Shown piece by piece: positions 44,153 to 53,738 of a stretch of 64,000 nt of DNA; position 1 is the stretch's first letter; the number at the start of each line of letters is the position of its first letter. Under the pieces are notes generated by a model, which was given only the letters and a program-made list of their open reading frames with translations, did no database searches and was not told the DNA's origin. Origin of the DNA: Burkholderiales bacterium (GTDB taxonomy: Bacteria > Pseudomonadota > Gammaproteobacteria > Burkholderiales > Burkholderiaceae_E); NCBI GenBank assembly GCA_947487165.1, contig CANKWX010000009.1:1-64000 (forward strand), read 5' to 3'. The position numbers and the translations under genes are program-made.

Positions 44153-45295
44153 ATGCGAGTCCCAAGCTTCGACGCGACCACCTCGCTGGTCTCGCGTGGC
44201 CTGGCAATAACACCATCGTTGCTGATCGATTCATTTGGTCCCGCGTCGCAGGCGGATCTGCTCGAGATCGTTTCGATGCGAGCCGCAAACCGTGCTGCAG
44301 CCACACCGTGGGACGACGAGGCTTATCTGCGGTGGCGATATCAGCTCGATTGCACTGAAGCGGGCTGGGGACAACTTTATGTGCTGCGCCACCAGCGTCA
44401 GATCATCGGCCTCATCGGTACTGAATCGATCATGCTTGATGTAGGGGGGCGCCAACGCTCCGGGCAGCGAGTTCAGGACATTCTGATTGCGCCGCATACC
44501 CGCGAAAGCGGGCTGGGTCTGTGGCTGAAACAGGCCCTTTTCAGAGACGGCGATTTTACAATGACGGTTGGCTGCAATGCCAATTCGATCGGCACTGTTA
44601 GGCGAATCTATGATTCGGTCACTCGTCGCGAAACTTTCGTCATGCCGCTTGATATCTCGACTCTACTGCGGAGCAGACTCGGCAATCGGTCTTGGGTCGA
44701 GCCGCTCGCAACGATTGGCAACACAGCTGCCGGACTGTGGCGCTCGGGGCATCGGCTGTGGGACTGGCGGGGGACGCGACTCGAGTTGGCAGACCGATTT
44801 ACCGATGAAATGCTCACCGGGCTGCAAAGCGCGAAAGATAAGTCTCAGATCGGCATGGTTAGGAAGGCAGACCATCTCAACTGGCGTCTGATCGATAATC
44901 CCAGAGGGCGCTACCGGATCAGTTCGGCATGGATCAAGGACCGCTGCATCGGCTATATGGCAGCCTCGGTCACCAATGATCTGGGTGGCACCAGTCACAT
45001 GACCGCATTGAGGCTGATCGACTGGTGCTTTGCGCCAGGCCTTTCAACCCCGGCAGTCTCAGTGCTTCTGCCAGAGTTGTGCCACTTCGGACGGGAAAGC
45101 GGTTGCGAGCGAGTAACTACCACGGTGCTGGGCTGCGAATCGGATACATGGCTCAGTCGAAGCGGTTTCCTGCGTCGGCCGGCTGGCGAGTTTGATGTGC
45201 TAGGTATTCGCTGGAGTGATCGGAGTTTCGCGCAAGGGCAGGCGAAAAACCTGGATTGGACGATGACAGAACTGGCAGGGGACTCGGATGGCTGA
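44153..45295 (+). CDS. GNAT-like N-acyltransferase
   Basis: A 380-residue protein with a GNAT-type core: WDDEAYLRWRYQLD, YVLRHQRQIIGLIGTES, VQDILIAPHTRESGLGLWLKQAL (acyl-CoA binding region) and CNANSIGTVRRIYDS; the second half repeats a GNAT-like fold (KADHLNWRLIDNPRGRYRI, CERVTTTVLGCESDTWL). Such double-GNAT proteins with the WRY motif occur in polysaccharide loci. ATG 44153 fits, with a GACGGG site just before it. It follows the carrier protein by 19 bases and overlaps the next gene by 8. The likely role is to move the carrier-bound acyl group onto an amino sugar. Confidence 0.78.
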   Translation: MRVPSFDATTSLVSRGLAITPSLLIDSFGPASQADLLEIVSMRAANRAAATPWDDEAYLRWRYQLDCTEAGWGQLYVLRHQRQIIGLIGTESIMLDVGGRQRSGQRVQDILIAPHTRESGLGLWLKQALFRDGDFTMTVGCNANSIGTVRRIYDSVTRRETFVMPLDISTLLRSRLGNRSWVEPLATIGNTAAGLWRSGHRLWDWRGTRLELADRFTDEMLTGLQSAKDKSQIGMVRKADHLNWRLIDNPRGRYRISSAWIKDRCIGYMAASVTNDLGGTSHMTALRLIDWCFAPGLSTPAVSVLLPELCHFGRESGCERVTTTVLGCESDTWLSRSGFLRRPAGEFDVLGIRWSDRSFAQGQAKNLDWTMTELAGDSDG

Positions 45296-45920
45296 CGCGA
45301 ATTCCGACAACAGCGACGACATTGACCAAGTGGTCATCAATAGCCAATCTGCTCTTGTCGAGAATCCGTGGCAGGATCTTATTGCCGACTTTCGCAGATT
45401 CGCATCAGCAAGTTCACATCGCAGCGGAGTTATCGGTCTTCTTGCTAATTGCCTTGATTATGGATTCATGGCAATCGCAATTTACCGGTTTGGTCGCTGG
45501 TGCCGGATGATCAGCCCGCGCTGGCTATCCATCTCGCCGAAATTCATTTATCAGCTATTGCGGGTATTCAGCAATTTGATCCTTGGGATCGAACTCTCGA
45601 CAGCGAGTCGCATTGGCCCGGGCTTCTACATTGGCCATTGGGGTGGCATCGTTGTCGGGGCAGATTGCGAGCTCGGATCGGGTTGCAGTGTCGGACAAGG
45701 CGTAACGATCGGCTACAAAGGGGCTGGTAAATCAACTCGCGGCCCCGTCATCGGCAACAACGTCTATGTCGGAGTTTCTGCGGTTGTTGTCGGTGAAATC
45801 CGGGTTGGCCACGGGGTAGTCATTGGAGCCAACACGACCGTCGTGAAAGATGTTCCGGATAACTATCGGGTTGTAAGCGCCGCCGTCCGCATGGATCCAA
45901 TCGCGGCAAAACCATCGTGA
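45288..45920 (+). CDS. Serine acetyltransferase-like hexapeptide acyltransferase
   Basis: A 210-residue left-handed beta-helix acyltransferase. The N-terminal helical part ENPWQDLIADFRRF to AIYRFGRWCRMI resembles the helical domain of CysE relatives. Hexapeptide repeats start at SRIGPGFYIGHWGGIVVGADCELG, with the active His in IGHWGG, and run to VVKDVPDN. The CysE-like His-Asp arrangement is only partly clear, and the polysaccharide context points to O-acetylation of a sugar rather than serine. It ends one base short of the convergent glycosyltransferase stop. Confidence 0.85.
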   Translation: MADANSDNSDDIDQVVINSQSALVENPWQDLIADFRRFASASSHRSGVIGLLANCLDYGFMAIAIYRFGRWCRMISPRWLSISPKFIYQLLRVFSNLILGIELSTASRIGPGFYIGHWGGIVVGADCELGSGCSVGQGVTIGYKGAGKSTRGPVIGNNVYVGVSAVVVGEIRVGHGVVIGANTTVVKDVPDNYRVVSAAVRMDPIAAKPS

Positions 45921-45921
45921 G

Positions 45922-47055
45922 TTATTGCGTCAACTCGGTATATAGCTGGTCGTAGCCGTCGGCCATCGCGCGAAGCGAATAGCTATTCTCGATGCGCTGG
46001 CGACTGACCTCAGCGGCATGAGGTGCCCATATTGGATCAAGTGCCTTCATCAAGGCTGTGGCTACTGACGACGGATCGCGGGCAGGAACCAGGTATCCGT
46101 TTTCTCCATCAGTCACCAGGTCGGGGTTGCCACCAACCCGCGTCGCGACCACTGGCAAGCCGCAGGCTTGCGCCTCGATGATCGCGTTTGAAAGCCCCTC
46201 GGTGTCAGAACACAAGGCGAAGACATCGGCACAGTGGAGCAGCCGTTCGACATCACCGCGATTGCCCGCAAATGTTACTGCCTCGCGAATTCCAAGGGCT
46301 TCAACTTGGGCAATCAGTTCGCTTTCGAGTGGCCCTGAACCTGCCAGCAGAAGGTGAACGTTTGGCTGCCTGACCCGTAACTGCGCGAAGCCCGCGATCA
46401 GGTCGCAATGACGTTTGACCTTGGAAAAGCTCGCCACACAGACAATGACCAAATCCCCATCGCGAATACCGAACAGAGATCGCGACTCTGCACGCTCGGC
46501 GGCAATCGCTGGAACGAATCGAGCCGTGTCGACACCATTCGGAATGCATTGCATCACTTCAGGGGAGATGCCTTCGTCATCGGCCAGCGCAGTGAGGATC
46601 GCGTTTGTCGGTGCCACAACCTTATGAAAGCGGGCATTGATCAAACGAAAAGCGAATCGAAGTTTTGCCGACTTCTGAAAGCCCATGTCGCGCCGGCATG
46701 AAATATGTGCGGCATGACCGGTGCCACGCGGCAACAACGCATTGATCAGATCGGACTTCTCATGCTGGGATTGCACGATGTCATATCGCCTGCTCTTCAA
46801 CAGACTCGCACAATGGCGGAAGGCCGCCAATCCTGCGCGCCCATAGATCGCATCAACTGGAAAGTGGGTAGAGTGAACATGGGCTGTATCGATGCTTACA
46901 TCGACATGCCGAGCAGGGTCGGCAGCAACCGCAAGCTGCAGAACGTCAATTTCGTATCGGTCAGCTGGCAAGTGCCGGATGAGATTACGCAAAAAACGCT
47001 CGCTGCCCCCTGCCCCCAGAATTGAAGTGTCTGTCAGCAGGAGAAGTCTGGTCAT
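45922..47055 (-). CDS. GT4 glycosyltransferase
   Basis: A 377-residue GT-B enzyme: LLLLTDTSILGAGGSERFLRNLI, VVAPTNAIL, CIPNGVDTARFVPA, VCVASFSKVKRHCDLI, LLLAGSGPLESEL, and SDTEGLSNAIIEAQACGLPVVATRVGGNPDLV carrying the EX7E acidic residues. ATG 47055 starts directly at the first strand; an upstream in-frame opening adds only an Arg-rich tail-like stretch. Soluble. It shares the minus-strand operon with the epimerase and dehydrogenase genes, so GalNAc or GalNAcA is a plausible donor sugar. Confidence 0.88.
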   Translation of the reverse strand: MTRLLLLTDTSILGAGGSERFLRNLIRHLPADRYEIDVLQLAVAADPARHVDVSIDTAHVHSTHFPVDAIYGRAGLAAFRHCASLLKSRRYDIVQSQHEKSDLINALLPRGTGHAAHISCRRDMGFQKSAKLRFAFRLINARFHKVVAPTNAILTALADDEGISPEVMQCIPNGVDTARFVPAIAAERAESRSLFGIRDGDLVIVCVASFSKVKRHCDLIAGFAQLRVRQPNVHLLLAGSGPLESELIAQVEALGIREAVTFAGNRGDVERLLHCADVFALCSDTEGLSNAIIEAQACGLPVVATRVGGNPDLVTDGENGYLVPARDPSSVATALMKALDPIWAPHAAEVSRQRIENSYSLRAMADGYDQLYTELTQ

Positions 47056-47071
47056 TGCCCGGGGCAACTTT

Positions 47072-48154
47072 CTACTCGCGCGACGCGGGGATGAATCCCA
47101 CGTACCAGTCCATCGCGGCCTCAAGGCCGGCGGCAATATCGTAGGTCGGTGAATAGCCCAGCAGCGTGGCTGCCTTAGAGATGTCTGCCAGCGAATGCTT
47201 CACATCCCCAGCCCTGAAGTCACGAAACGAAGGTTCGACATCGAGCGATCGACCGAGTCGGGTCTGAAGGCTGGTTAGAATGGCACCATAGAGCTCATTC
47301 AAGCTTGTGCGACGACCCGCTGCCACATTAAAAACCTCATGCGGCGAAGGCAGGTCGGCAACCAGACCCGATCGGATATTCGCCTGAACCGCATTCGCTA
47401 CGAAACAAAAATCGCGACTGGTCTGCCCGTCACCATTGATCCAAACATCATCGCCCCTCAATAGCGAGGCAGTCCACTTTGGAATAACAGCTGCGTAGGC
47501 ACCATCGGGGTCCTGGCGAGGGCCGAAGACGTTGAAGTAGCGTAACCCGACGCACTGAATGCCATAACTTCGAGAAAAGGCGTCTGCAAGAACCTCATCG
47601 ATTGCCTTGGTCGCGGCGTAGGGCGACAGCACCTTACCGACCTGATCTTCGACCTTGGGCAACGCCGGATGATCGCCATAGACCGAGCTCGATGAGGCAT
47701 AGACAAAGCGCTTGACACCCGCCTGACGGGCAGAGTCCAGCAACTGCACAAAACCGGTGGCATTCGATGCGAACGAGCGCAGCGGGTCCTCGATAGAGCG
47801 CGGCACGGACCCTAAAGCTGCCTGATGCAGCACAACATCGACCCCTGCCACGGCCTCGCGACATGCTGACAAATCGCAGATATCCGCCTTCAGGAATCGG
47901 AATCGGCGCCATGCAGACTCACCCACCAATGCCTGCACTTCATCGAGATTGCGCTGGTGGCCGGTCGAGAAATTATCAAGGCCGACAACATTCTGCCCAA
48001 AGACCAGAAGAGCCTCAACAAGGTTTGAACCAATGAAGCCAGCCGCGCCGGTCACCAGCCAGGTCGCGGGCGACCGATCTGACAACAATGAAGCGATAGC
48101 GTTAGCCCCAGGGGTCTGACGACCCGGATCAGTCGCATACATCGACGCCGTCAT
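47072..48154 (-). CDS. WbpP/TviC-like UDP-GlcNAc 4-epimerase
   Basis: A 360-residue extended SDR enzyme. The NAD site [25 protein letters not shown] with the catalytic Ser/Thr region, SPYAATK with the YxxxK pair, [12 protein letters not shown], and [13 protein letters not shown] near the end. The last motif is typical of WbpP/TviC. It interconverts UDP-GlcNAc and UDP-GalNAc, or their uronates. ATG 48154 overlaps the dehydrogenase stop (TGATG), with GGAG seven bases upstream; the GTG one codon earlier is less likely. It forms a functional pair with the gene upstream. Confidence 0.9.
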   Translation of the reverse strand: MTASMYATDPGRQTPGANAIASLLSDRSPATWLVTGAAGFIGSNLVEALLVFGQNVVGLDNFSTGHQRNLDEVQALVGESAWRRFRFLKADICDLSACREAVAGVDVVLHQAALGSVPRSIEDPLRSFASNATGFVQLLDSARQAGVKRFVYASSSSVYGDHPALPKVEDQVGKVLSPYAATKAIDEVLADAFSRSYGIQCVGLRYFNVFGPRQDPDGAYAAVIPKWTASLLRGDDVWINGDGQTSRDFCFVANAVQANIRSGLVADLPSPHEVFNVAAGRRTSLNELYGAILTSLQTRLGRSLDVEPSFRDFRAGDVKHSLADISKAATLLGYSPTYDIAAGLEAAMDWYVGFIPASRE

Positions 48155-49434
48155 CACAATCTCCAGACCGAATAACCAAGCTTTTCGAGCGCCGCTCGCT
48201 GGTAGGCGGCTTTGACATCGGCAAAGACGCCACCGCGCACAAGTCGATGGGTCAGCGACTCAAGCGGCAGCGACCGGTACCAGTCGTGATTGACTGCAGC
48301 GACCATGGCGGCTGCAGGGGGAAGCTCGTCAAACGGCACAAGGTTGACACCGTATTCGTGCATAGCCTCTTCAGGCGAAGCAATCGGGTCATGCACGCAG
48401 ACCTTCACACCAAACGATTCGAGTTCGCGAACAACGTCGATCACCTTGGAATTGCGCAAATCCGGGACGTTTTCCTTGAAAGTCAGCCCCAGCACGATGA
48501 CCGATTGATTGGCCACCGGCTGTGCTTGCTGAATCAGTCGCTTGATCACCTGCTCGGCAACAAATTTACCCATGCCGTCATTGATGCGCCGACCGGCCAG
48601 GATCACCTGAGGGTGATAGCCGAGCATCTCTGCCTTGCGCGTCAGATAGTAAGGGTCAACACCAATGCAGTGTCCACCGACGAGGCCCGGGCGAAATGGC
48701 AGAAAATTCCATTTTGTACCGGCCGCTTTCAGGACTTCCGCCGTGTCGATGCCTGCTCGTTCAAAGATCAAAGACAGTTCGTTCATCAAGGCGATATTCA
48801 GATCACGCTGGGTGTTCTCGATCACCTTCGCAGCTTCAGCGACCTGCAGGCTCGACGCGCGGTGAACGCCCGCTGTCACCACTGCCGAATAAAGCTGAGC
48901 GACTTTCTCAAGAGTAGCTGGCGTATCGCCGGCAACGACTTTCACGATCGTCGTGAGCGTGTGCTCCTTGTCACCGGGGTTGATACGCTCAGGCGAGTAG
49001 CCAACAAAAAAATCCTTTTTCCATTTTAGCCCAGACGTATTTTCAAGAATCGGAATACAAATCTCTTCCGTTGCCCCGGGGTAGACAGTGGACTCATAGA
49101 TAACCACTGCGCCTTGCTTCAGATTCGCGCCCGCACTTCGACTGGCTGAAATAAGCGGGGTGAAATCAGGCTGGTGAGCTTCATCAACCGGAGTTGGTAC
49201 CGCGACGACGATGTAGTCAGCACGCTTCAATTCGCTGGCGTCGGTCGTGACAGTCAAAAGCTTTGCCGCCTTGAATTGATCAAGACTCACTTCTCCCGTC
49301 GGATCCTGGAACCTACGGAAATTGGCAATTTTTTCCTCTGCCAGATCGAAGCCGATGGTTTCAAACACTCGGCCGAACTCAACCGCGAGCGGTAAACCAA
49401 CGTAGCCCAGACCGATAACTGCAACCGTTGCCAT
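48154..49434 (-). CDS. WbpO/TviB-like UDP-N-acetylhexosamine 6-dehydrogenase
   Basis: A 426-residue nucleotide-sugar dehydrogenase. N-terminal Rossmann domain [20 protein letters not shown], then [26 protein letters not shown] and SPERINPGD; catalytic Cys256 in [15 protein letters not shown]-terminal domain [20 protein letters not shown] 49434 begins right at the first beta strand; the TTG four codons earlier is less likely. It oxidises UDP-GalNAc or UDP-GlcNAc to the uronic acid with two NAD. Together with the epimerase it makes UDP-GalNAcA, as in Vi antigen and Pseudomonas B-band LPS. First gene of a three-gene operon. Confidence 0.92.
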   Translation of the reverse strand: MATVAVIGLGYVGLPLAVEFGRVFETIGFDLAEEKIANFRRFQDPTGEVSLDQFKAAKLLTVTTDASELKRADYIVVAVPTPVDEAHQPDFTPLISASRSAGANLKQGAVVIYESTVYPGATEEICIPILENTSGLKWKKDFFVGYSPERINPGDKEHTLTTIVKVVAGDTPATLEKVAQLYSAVVTAGVHRASSLQVAEAAKVIENTQRDLNIALMNELSLIFERAGIDTAEVLKAAGTKWNFLPFRPGLVGGHCIGVDPYYLTRKAEMLGYHPQVILAGRRINDGMGKFVAEQVIKRLIQQAQPVANQSVIVLGLTFKENVPDLRNSKVIDVVRELESFGVKVCVHDPIASPEEAMHEYGVNLVPFDELPPAAAMVAAVNHDWYRSLPLESLTHRLVRGGVFADVKAAYQRAALEKLGYSVWRL

Positions 49435-49690
49435 GGGAAACCCCAAAGTTCATTCGAACCGCGAGTTTACAAAACGAACCGGGTCGCGGGTAATCAGCAA
49501 TGCCTTTTCATTCGGGTCGGTCACTGCAAACGACACACAGGCGGATCGACGGTCATTTCAGCAGGCGGGGCGGCGTTGAAGCTCGTCGTGCTGGCGCTTG
49601 GGTTCAAGCGGCGCACGAAACCTGCTGCGTCCAACTGAACTGTTATTGACATTCAGCAGATCTCCTGAAGTTCGTTGACAGTAACGCTGA
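49435..49690. other. Intergenic between sugar-nucleotide operon and Tad cluster
   Basis: 256 bases. It holds the upstream region of the dehydrogenase gene and the downstream end of the Tad cluster, both on the minus strand. No hairpin with a T-run and no clear promoter were found. No supported gene. Confidence 0.5.
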
Positions 49691-50770
49691 TCAACCGTCC
49701 GGAATGGTGCACACAGCAGGATCATTCGCCGAATCCGCATTCGAAAGCGTCTGAAGCAGACTCGCTGGTACTGCCGGTTGGCTCGAAATATTGGGCGCGG
49801 ACGATGCGCTGGGAACCGAGCCACCGGATTGGCTGGAAAACAGGTCTGAGAGGCGCGCGGCAGGCGATTCGGATGTCGAAGATTGAGCTGCAACATGAGA
49901 CGAGCCGGGCTGCGACAGCCCGATATCAGGAATAGGCTCACCCCCATCACCCGACTCACTGATTCCACCCTCCCCGCCCTGCCTCGCCGGCGACTGCATC
50001 CTGACCGTCGCGACAAGGCTCATCGGGAGCCGAGGGGTATCGTCCGCGACGCCCGATGCCGCGGCAAGCCCGTTGCCATACATCGCACAGGAAAAGGGTC
50101 GTGGCCCCAGGTTGACCTGTGGCGCATCCAGCCTGATGAGGCCAATCCGTTTGGGCGACCCGATCTCGCATCCATTCCAGACCCTCATCGCCGACGAGAT
50201 CAGACGCCCCACGACCGGCACCACCAGCGGCACGCCATAGTCGAGCCGCAATCGCAGCAGATTGGCATCAGCCAGGGTCTGGCCCGACGCGGCACCCACC
50301 GCCGGCGCACCACTGGCTTCAGCTCGCGCCACCAGGTTGTCATTCGGGATCTCACGCACATCGGCCATCAAGCCGCCATTGGCATCGCGCGCAGGTTCGG
50401 CCCAGTCATCGAATGACGCGTTGGTGGGCGAGAGTTGCGCCACCCGCATCCAGCCGATTGCCTCGCCCTGCCTGATGTGCACGGCGGCGCGCGCCAGATT
50501 GAGGGCGTATTCACCGAGATCGTTCGCGCCGTAGAGCCAGGGCACCAGCCCGCGAGACAAGCCTGATCGTATGGCGCCGGCCTCAGCATGGCCGACACTT
50601 CCTGCGCGCGCTGCCTCGATCAACGCAAAATTGAGGGCCTGGCGAGCGTGCATGAGGAGTGCAAATTGCACAGCGCCCAGGCCAACGATGAAAAGCAGTG
50701 GGAGCGCGATCAGCGACTCGATCATCGAGATACCGCGACTTCGCGCGCATGGTCGCATGACGGGCTTCAT
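49691..50770 (-). CDS. TadE-like pseudopilin with long tail
   Basis: A 359-residue protein. A class III-like prepilin segment near the start (RGISMIESLIALPLLFIVGLGAVQFALLMHARQ) has Gly before the cut and Glu at +5, followed by the TadE-type ALIEAARAGS. The rest is unusual in length: a soluble domain with Cys in NGCEIGS and PRPFSCAMYG, then a Ser/Ala/Pro-rich low-complexity C-terminal tail (about 265-345). Typical TadE proteins have 150-200 residues. It is the last gene of the Tad cluster, overlapping the TPR gene by 4 bases. Probable minor pseudopilin. Confidence 0.8.
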   Translation of the reverse strand: MKPVMRPCARSRGISMIESLIALPLLFIVGLGAVQFALLMHARQALNFALIEAARAGSVGHAEAGAIRSGLSRGLVPWLYGANDLGEYALNLARAAVHIRQGEAIGWMRVAQLSPTNASFDDWAEPARDANGGLMADVREIPNDNLVARAEASGAPAVGAASGQTLADANLLRLRLDYGVPLVVPVVGRLISSAMRVWNGCEIGSPKRIGLIRLDAPQVNLGPRPFSCAMYGNGLAAASGVADDTPRLPMSLVATVRMQSPARQGGEGGISESGDGGEPIPDIGLSQPGSSHVAAQSSTSESPAARLSDLFSSQSGGSVPSASSAPNISSQPAVPASLLQTLSNADSANDPAVCTIPDG

Positions 50771-51579
50771 TTGGAGATTGGGGCTGGCGAGGCCGGCACT
50801 CCTCGCAAGGTCGGCACTGAGGGCATCGGCGGCAACGGTGTTTCGGTAATCGGATCAATCACCCCTGGGCGCGCGACCTCCCGACGAACCGTGGTCCGCG
50901 GCGTGCGGGCGATCCATCGATCGACGGTGTAGGGCTCGAAAGCCGGTGGCGCCTCCACATCGAAAGACGCTTTCGCGCTGCGATAGGCGCGATGCCGCTG
51001 GGCACCCACCTGAAGCGCGGTGTCGTCACGCGCTGGCTTAAAACCACCAAGGCGCATGGCATCAAGCTCGTCAATGGCGCGACTAGCGCGCGCGACATTG
51101 AGCAGCGCCAGGTTGAGCAAGGCCTTGCCGCGGGCCTCGCGCTGGGGCAGGCCTTGGGGCGCAATCGCTATCGCTGTCTGATAGGCCGACAGCGCCTCAT
51201 CGACGCGTGCTGCCTGCTGATGCAGATTGCCCAGACGCAGCCAGGCCTGCACGTTTACAGGGTCGAGCTCGACCACGGTTCGAAACCCCTGCAAGGCCTG
51301 ATCGATGTCGCGCGCCTGATAGGCACGCTCGGCTTCGTCGGCCACACGGGCGATCGTCATGGGATCGAGGGGACGCGACATCGGCATTGGCGATAAGGTC
51401 TGTAAAGATGAAGCAGACGTCGACGAAGGCGCAGACAAGGTCGTGGACGCAGGCGCAATCGACGAGGCCCCGCCGACCGCCCCCACTGCCCCTGCCTCCT
51501 GAGCCCTTGCCCTTTGCACACTCACCGCACTCACACACATCAATGCAGCCGCCAGCCACCACCTGTGAGTCATGTTCAT
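50767..51579 (-). CDS. Periplasmic TPR protein of Tad cluster (TadD-like)
   Basis: A 270-residue protein with a signal peptide (MNMTHRWWLAAALMCVSAVSVQRARAQ), an Ala/Ser-rich linker, and three TPR units (VADEAERAYQARDIDQAL, VNVQAWLRLGNLHQQAARVDEAL, ARGKALLNLALLNVARA). No lipobox Cys, unlike classical TadD lipoproteins. The C-terminus is Pro/Arg-rich. Position in the cluster and repeats argue for the TadD role of assisting secretin or pilus assembly. Overlapping starts and stops on both sides (4 bases each) show coupling. Confidence 0.78.
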   Translation of the reverse strand: MNMTHRWWLAAALMCVSAVSVQRARAQEAGAVGAVGGASSIAPASTTLSAPSSTSASSLQTLSPMPMSRPLDPMTIARVADEAERAYQARDIDQALQGFRTVVELDPVNVQAWLRLGNLHQQAARVDEALSAYQTAIAIAPQGLPQREARGKALLNLALLNVARASRAIDELDAMRLGGFKPARDDTALQVGAQRHRAYRSAKASFDVEAPPAFEPYTVDRWIARTPRTTVRREVARPGVIDPITETPLPPMPSVPTLRGVPASPAPISK

Positions 51580-51908
51580 GCGCGACGCTCCTGATCAATG
51601 AAGAGCACGCGACAGCCCTTCCATAGCCCCAGCCGCCAGGCGTCGCCAGCAGCAAGCTCGAGCACACCGGCAGCCTCACGGCACCACGCCAGGCGCCCTG
51701 CCCCAACGCCGCGACGCAGCTCGAGCACTTGCCCGTTCGATCCGACGAAAACCACATCGATCGCGCGTCGCATGCCAACGGTGTGCACCGCGCGACACCG
51801 CTCGATCAACAGACCACTGCCCGCCGGCAGCGACTCCTTGCCCAACAGACCTCTGAACCGCGCCCAGGGCGAACGCGCTCGAAACACCGGCACCATCACC
51901 GCATTCAT
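51576..51908 (-). CDS. DUF192 protein inside Tad cluster
   Basis: A 110-residue protein with the DUF192 pattern: RARSPWARFRGLLGKESLPAGSGLLIERCRAVHTVGMRRAIDVVFVGSNGQVL and a C-terminal VLELAAGDAWRLGLWKGC. ATG 51908 is chosen because it overlaps the TadC stop; the longer opening only reads through tadC. Known: DUF192 is a small beta-barrel domain of unknown function, often secreted; here no signal peptide is visible. Its place between tadC and the TPR gene, with overlaps on both sides, suggests a pilus-linked function in this lineage. Confidence 0.83.
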   Translation of the reverse strand: MNAVMVPVFRARSPWARFRGLLGKESLPAGSGLLIERCRAVHTVGMRRAIDVVFVGSNGQVLELRRGVGAGRLAWCREAAGVLELAAGDAWRLGLWKGCRVLFIDQERRA

Positions 51909-52831
51909 CGCAACAAACCCTCCTCGAGTAGTCGCACTGCCACCGGGAAAAGCAGCAGTACGAACGTGCATGGAAAAATGAACACCAGAAGTGGAAAAAG
52001 CATCTTGACCGGCGCGCGCATCGCGAGCTTTTCGGCGAGCTGAAAGCGCTCCTGACGGCGCTGCTCGGCCTGCGCCCGCAGGATCGGCCCCAGATTCGAA
52101 CCCTGGCGCTCAGCACTCACCAGCGCGGCCACCCAGCTCGCGATCGCGGGCAGGTCGATGCGTTCGGCAAGCGCTTTTAAGGCTTCAGCGCGCGTGCGCC
52201 CTGCCCTCACATCGCTCAGCACGCGCTCAAGTTCGGCCTGTAAAGGCCCTCCCGGGCCCTTGGCCACGGCGTGCGACAAGGCGCCGGTAAGGTTGGTACC
52301 CGATTCGACCGATAGGGTCACGATGTCGAGGTAAAAGGGCAGTGCACGTGAGATCGCACGCAGGCGCTTTGCGCGACGCTCGCGGATCCAGGCCAAGGGC
52401 CAGAACGCACCGAGGCTTGCGGCAAGCAGCAACGCGGGCATCGACCAGGGGTTGCCCGACGGGTTGCCAGACGAGCTTTGATCCGCATCGAGCAGCGCAT
52501 CGGGAATCACCAGCCACACCGAGACAGCAAGCGCGGTCGCGGCAATCATCTGCCCGGCGATCAATTCGCCTGGCGTGATCGCCGCATCAAGTCCTGCCTG
52601 GCGCAGCAGCGCCGTCGACTGGCGCGCCATTCGCGCCGGCAGCAAGGGCTCGATCGAGGCTGCGATGCCTCGCACAAGCGGCCCGCTTGCACGCCACAGC
52701 AGCGGCGGCTTGTCGCGCCAGCGTGCGTCTTTAACCGGCGCGAGCAGCACGACCTGCCTCAGCCACAGCAAGCACAATACCGCTGCGCAGGCGCACGCCC
52801 CCAGCACGATAAGCAGTTCAGGGTCAGACAT
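51905..52831 (-). CDS. tadC: TadC, inner-membrane platform protein
   Basis: A 308-residue T2SF-domain protein. Hydrophobic segments at about 8-28, 95-112, 128-150 and 275-300 surround the conserved cytosolic part ISRALPFYLDIVTLSVESGTNLTGALSHAV, then ERQGSNLGPILRAQAEQRRQERFQLAEKLAMRAPVKMLFPLLVFIFP. The last motif is diagnostic of TadC. It forms the platform with TadB under the TadA motor. Overlaps tadB by 8 bases and the DUF192 gene by 4. Confidence 0.92.
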   Translation of the reverse strand: MSDPELLIVLGACACAAVLCLLWLRQVVLLAPVKDARWRDKPPLLWRASGPLVRGIAASIEPLLPARMARQSTALLRQAGLDAAITPGELIAGQMIAATALAVSVWLVIPDALLDADQSSSGNPSGNPWSMPALLLAASLGAFWPLAWIRERRAKRLRAISRALPFYLDIVTLSVESGTNLTGALSHAVAKGPGGPLQAELERVLSDVRAGRTRAEALKALAERIDLPAIASWVAALVSAERQGSNLGPILRAQAEQRRQERFQLAEKLAMRAPVKMLFPLLVFIFPCTFVLLLFPVAVRLLEEGLLR

Positions 52832-53738
52832 CGATGCTCACAATCTTGCGGATGAAATAAAGCCCCAGACCTTCGAGCAGCAAAACGCCGGCACACACAC
52901 ACCAGCCCTGCCAGGTGCTCACCAATGGACTCATCGCCTGCGGCTCGATGGCAAAGAGCGCCGCGCCCACCGCAAGTGGCAGCGCCGCCATCACCCATCC
53001 CTGCATGCGGCCTTGCGCGGTCAGCGCATCGATCTTTCCTTCGAGCGAGGCCTTGCGACGCAATGTGTCGGCCAGGCGCTCAAGCGTCTCGGCCAGGTTG
53101 CCGCCGGTCTCCTGCGCGATGCGCACCGAGGCAGCAAAAAGCGTCACTGCTTCAAGCCGTACCCGGCGCTCGAGATGCGCCATCGCGTCGTCCAAGCTCA
53201 CGCCAAGGCGCTGCTCGCGCACGGCTAGACTGAGTTCGAGTCCTGCGGGCGCAGGCAATTCGCGGGCGGCCTGGCCCAGGCCTTGCGCGAGGCTTGAGCC
53301 TGCGCGAAGCGCGCTGGCCACCAGCATCACTGCATCCGGCCATTGCGCGGAAAGCTTGCTGAGGCGCTCCCGACGCAGCCAGGCGAGCGCCACACCCGGC
53401 ACCGCACCGAGCGCCAGCAAGGCGATGAAGGCGGCCATGGCCTGGCCAGTCAGCCACAGCACGCCGCCTGCCGCCGCGCCCAGCGCCAACAGGTTGAGCA
53501 TAAAGAGCCGGTCGACATCGAGATAGACGAAGGACTGACGCAGACCCAACCCAAGGTCGGCACCGAAGCGCTCACGCCATCGGGCGCCTTGCAGGCGAAC
53601 CGCATTGACGAGCGACGCAGCCGCCAGTGCCACCGAAATGAAAGCACCCAGCAGGACAGCACTCAGATGCGCGACATCGAGATGCGCTGCGCCGACATCA
53701 AACAGCCCGGCCTGCGCACTCACCAGTTCAGCGGCCAT
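52824..53738 (-). CDS. tadB: TadB, inner-membrane platform protein
   Basis: A 304-residue T2SF protein with hydrophobic segments near 25-45, 80-115, 250-270 and 280-297. The cytosolic part LSAQWPDAVMLVASALRAGSSLAQGL then ARELPAPAGLELSLAVREQRLGVSLDDAMAHL and RIAQETGGNLAETLERLADTLR matches TadB. Partner of TadC in the platform. Its start overlaps the end of tadA by 11 bases. Confidence 0.92.
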   Translation of the reverse strand: MAAELVSAQAGLFDVGAAHLDVAHLSAVLLGAFISVALAAASLVNAVRLQGARWRERFGADLGLGLRQSFVYLDVDRLFMLNLLALGAAAGGVLWLTGQAMAAFIALLALGAVPGVALAWLRRERLSKLSAQWPDAVMLVASALRAGSSLAQGLGQAARELPAPAGLELSLAVREQRLGVSLDDAMAHLERRVRLEAVTLFAASVRIAQETGGNLAETLERLADTLRRKASLEGKIDALTAQGRMQGWVMAALPLAVGAALFAIEPQAMSPLVSTWQGWCVCAGVLLLEGLGLYFIRKIVSIDV

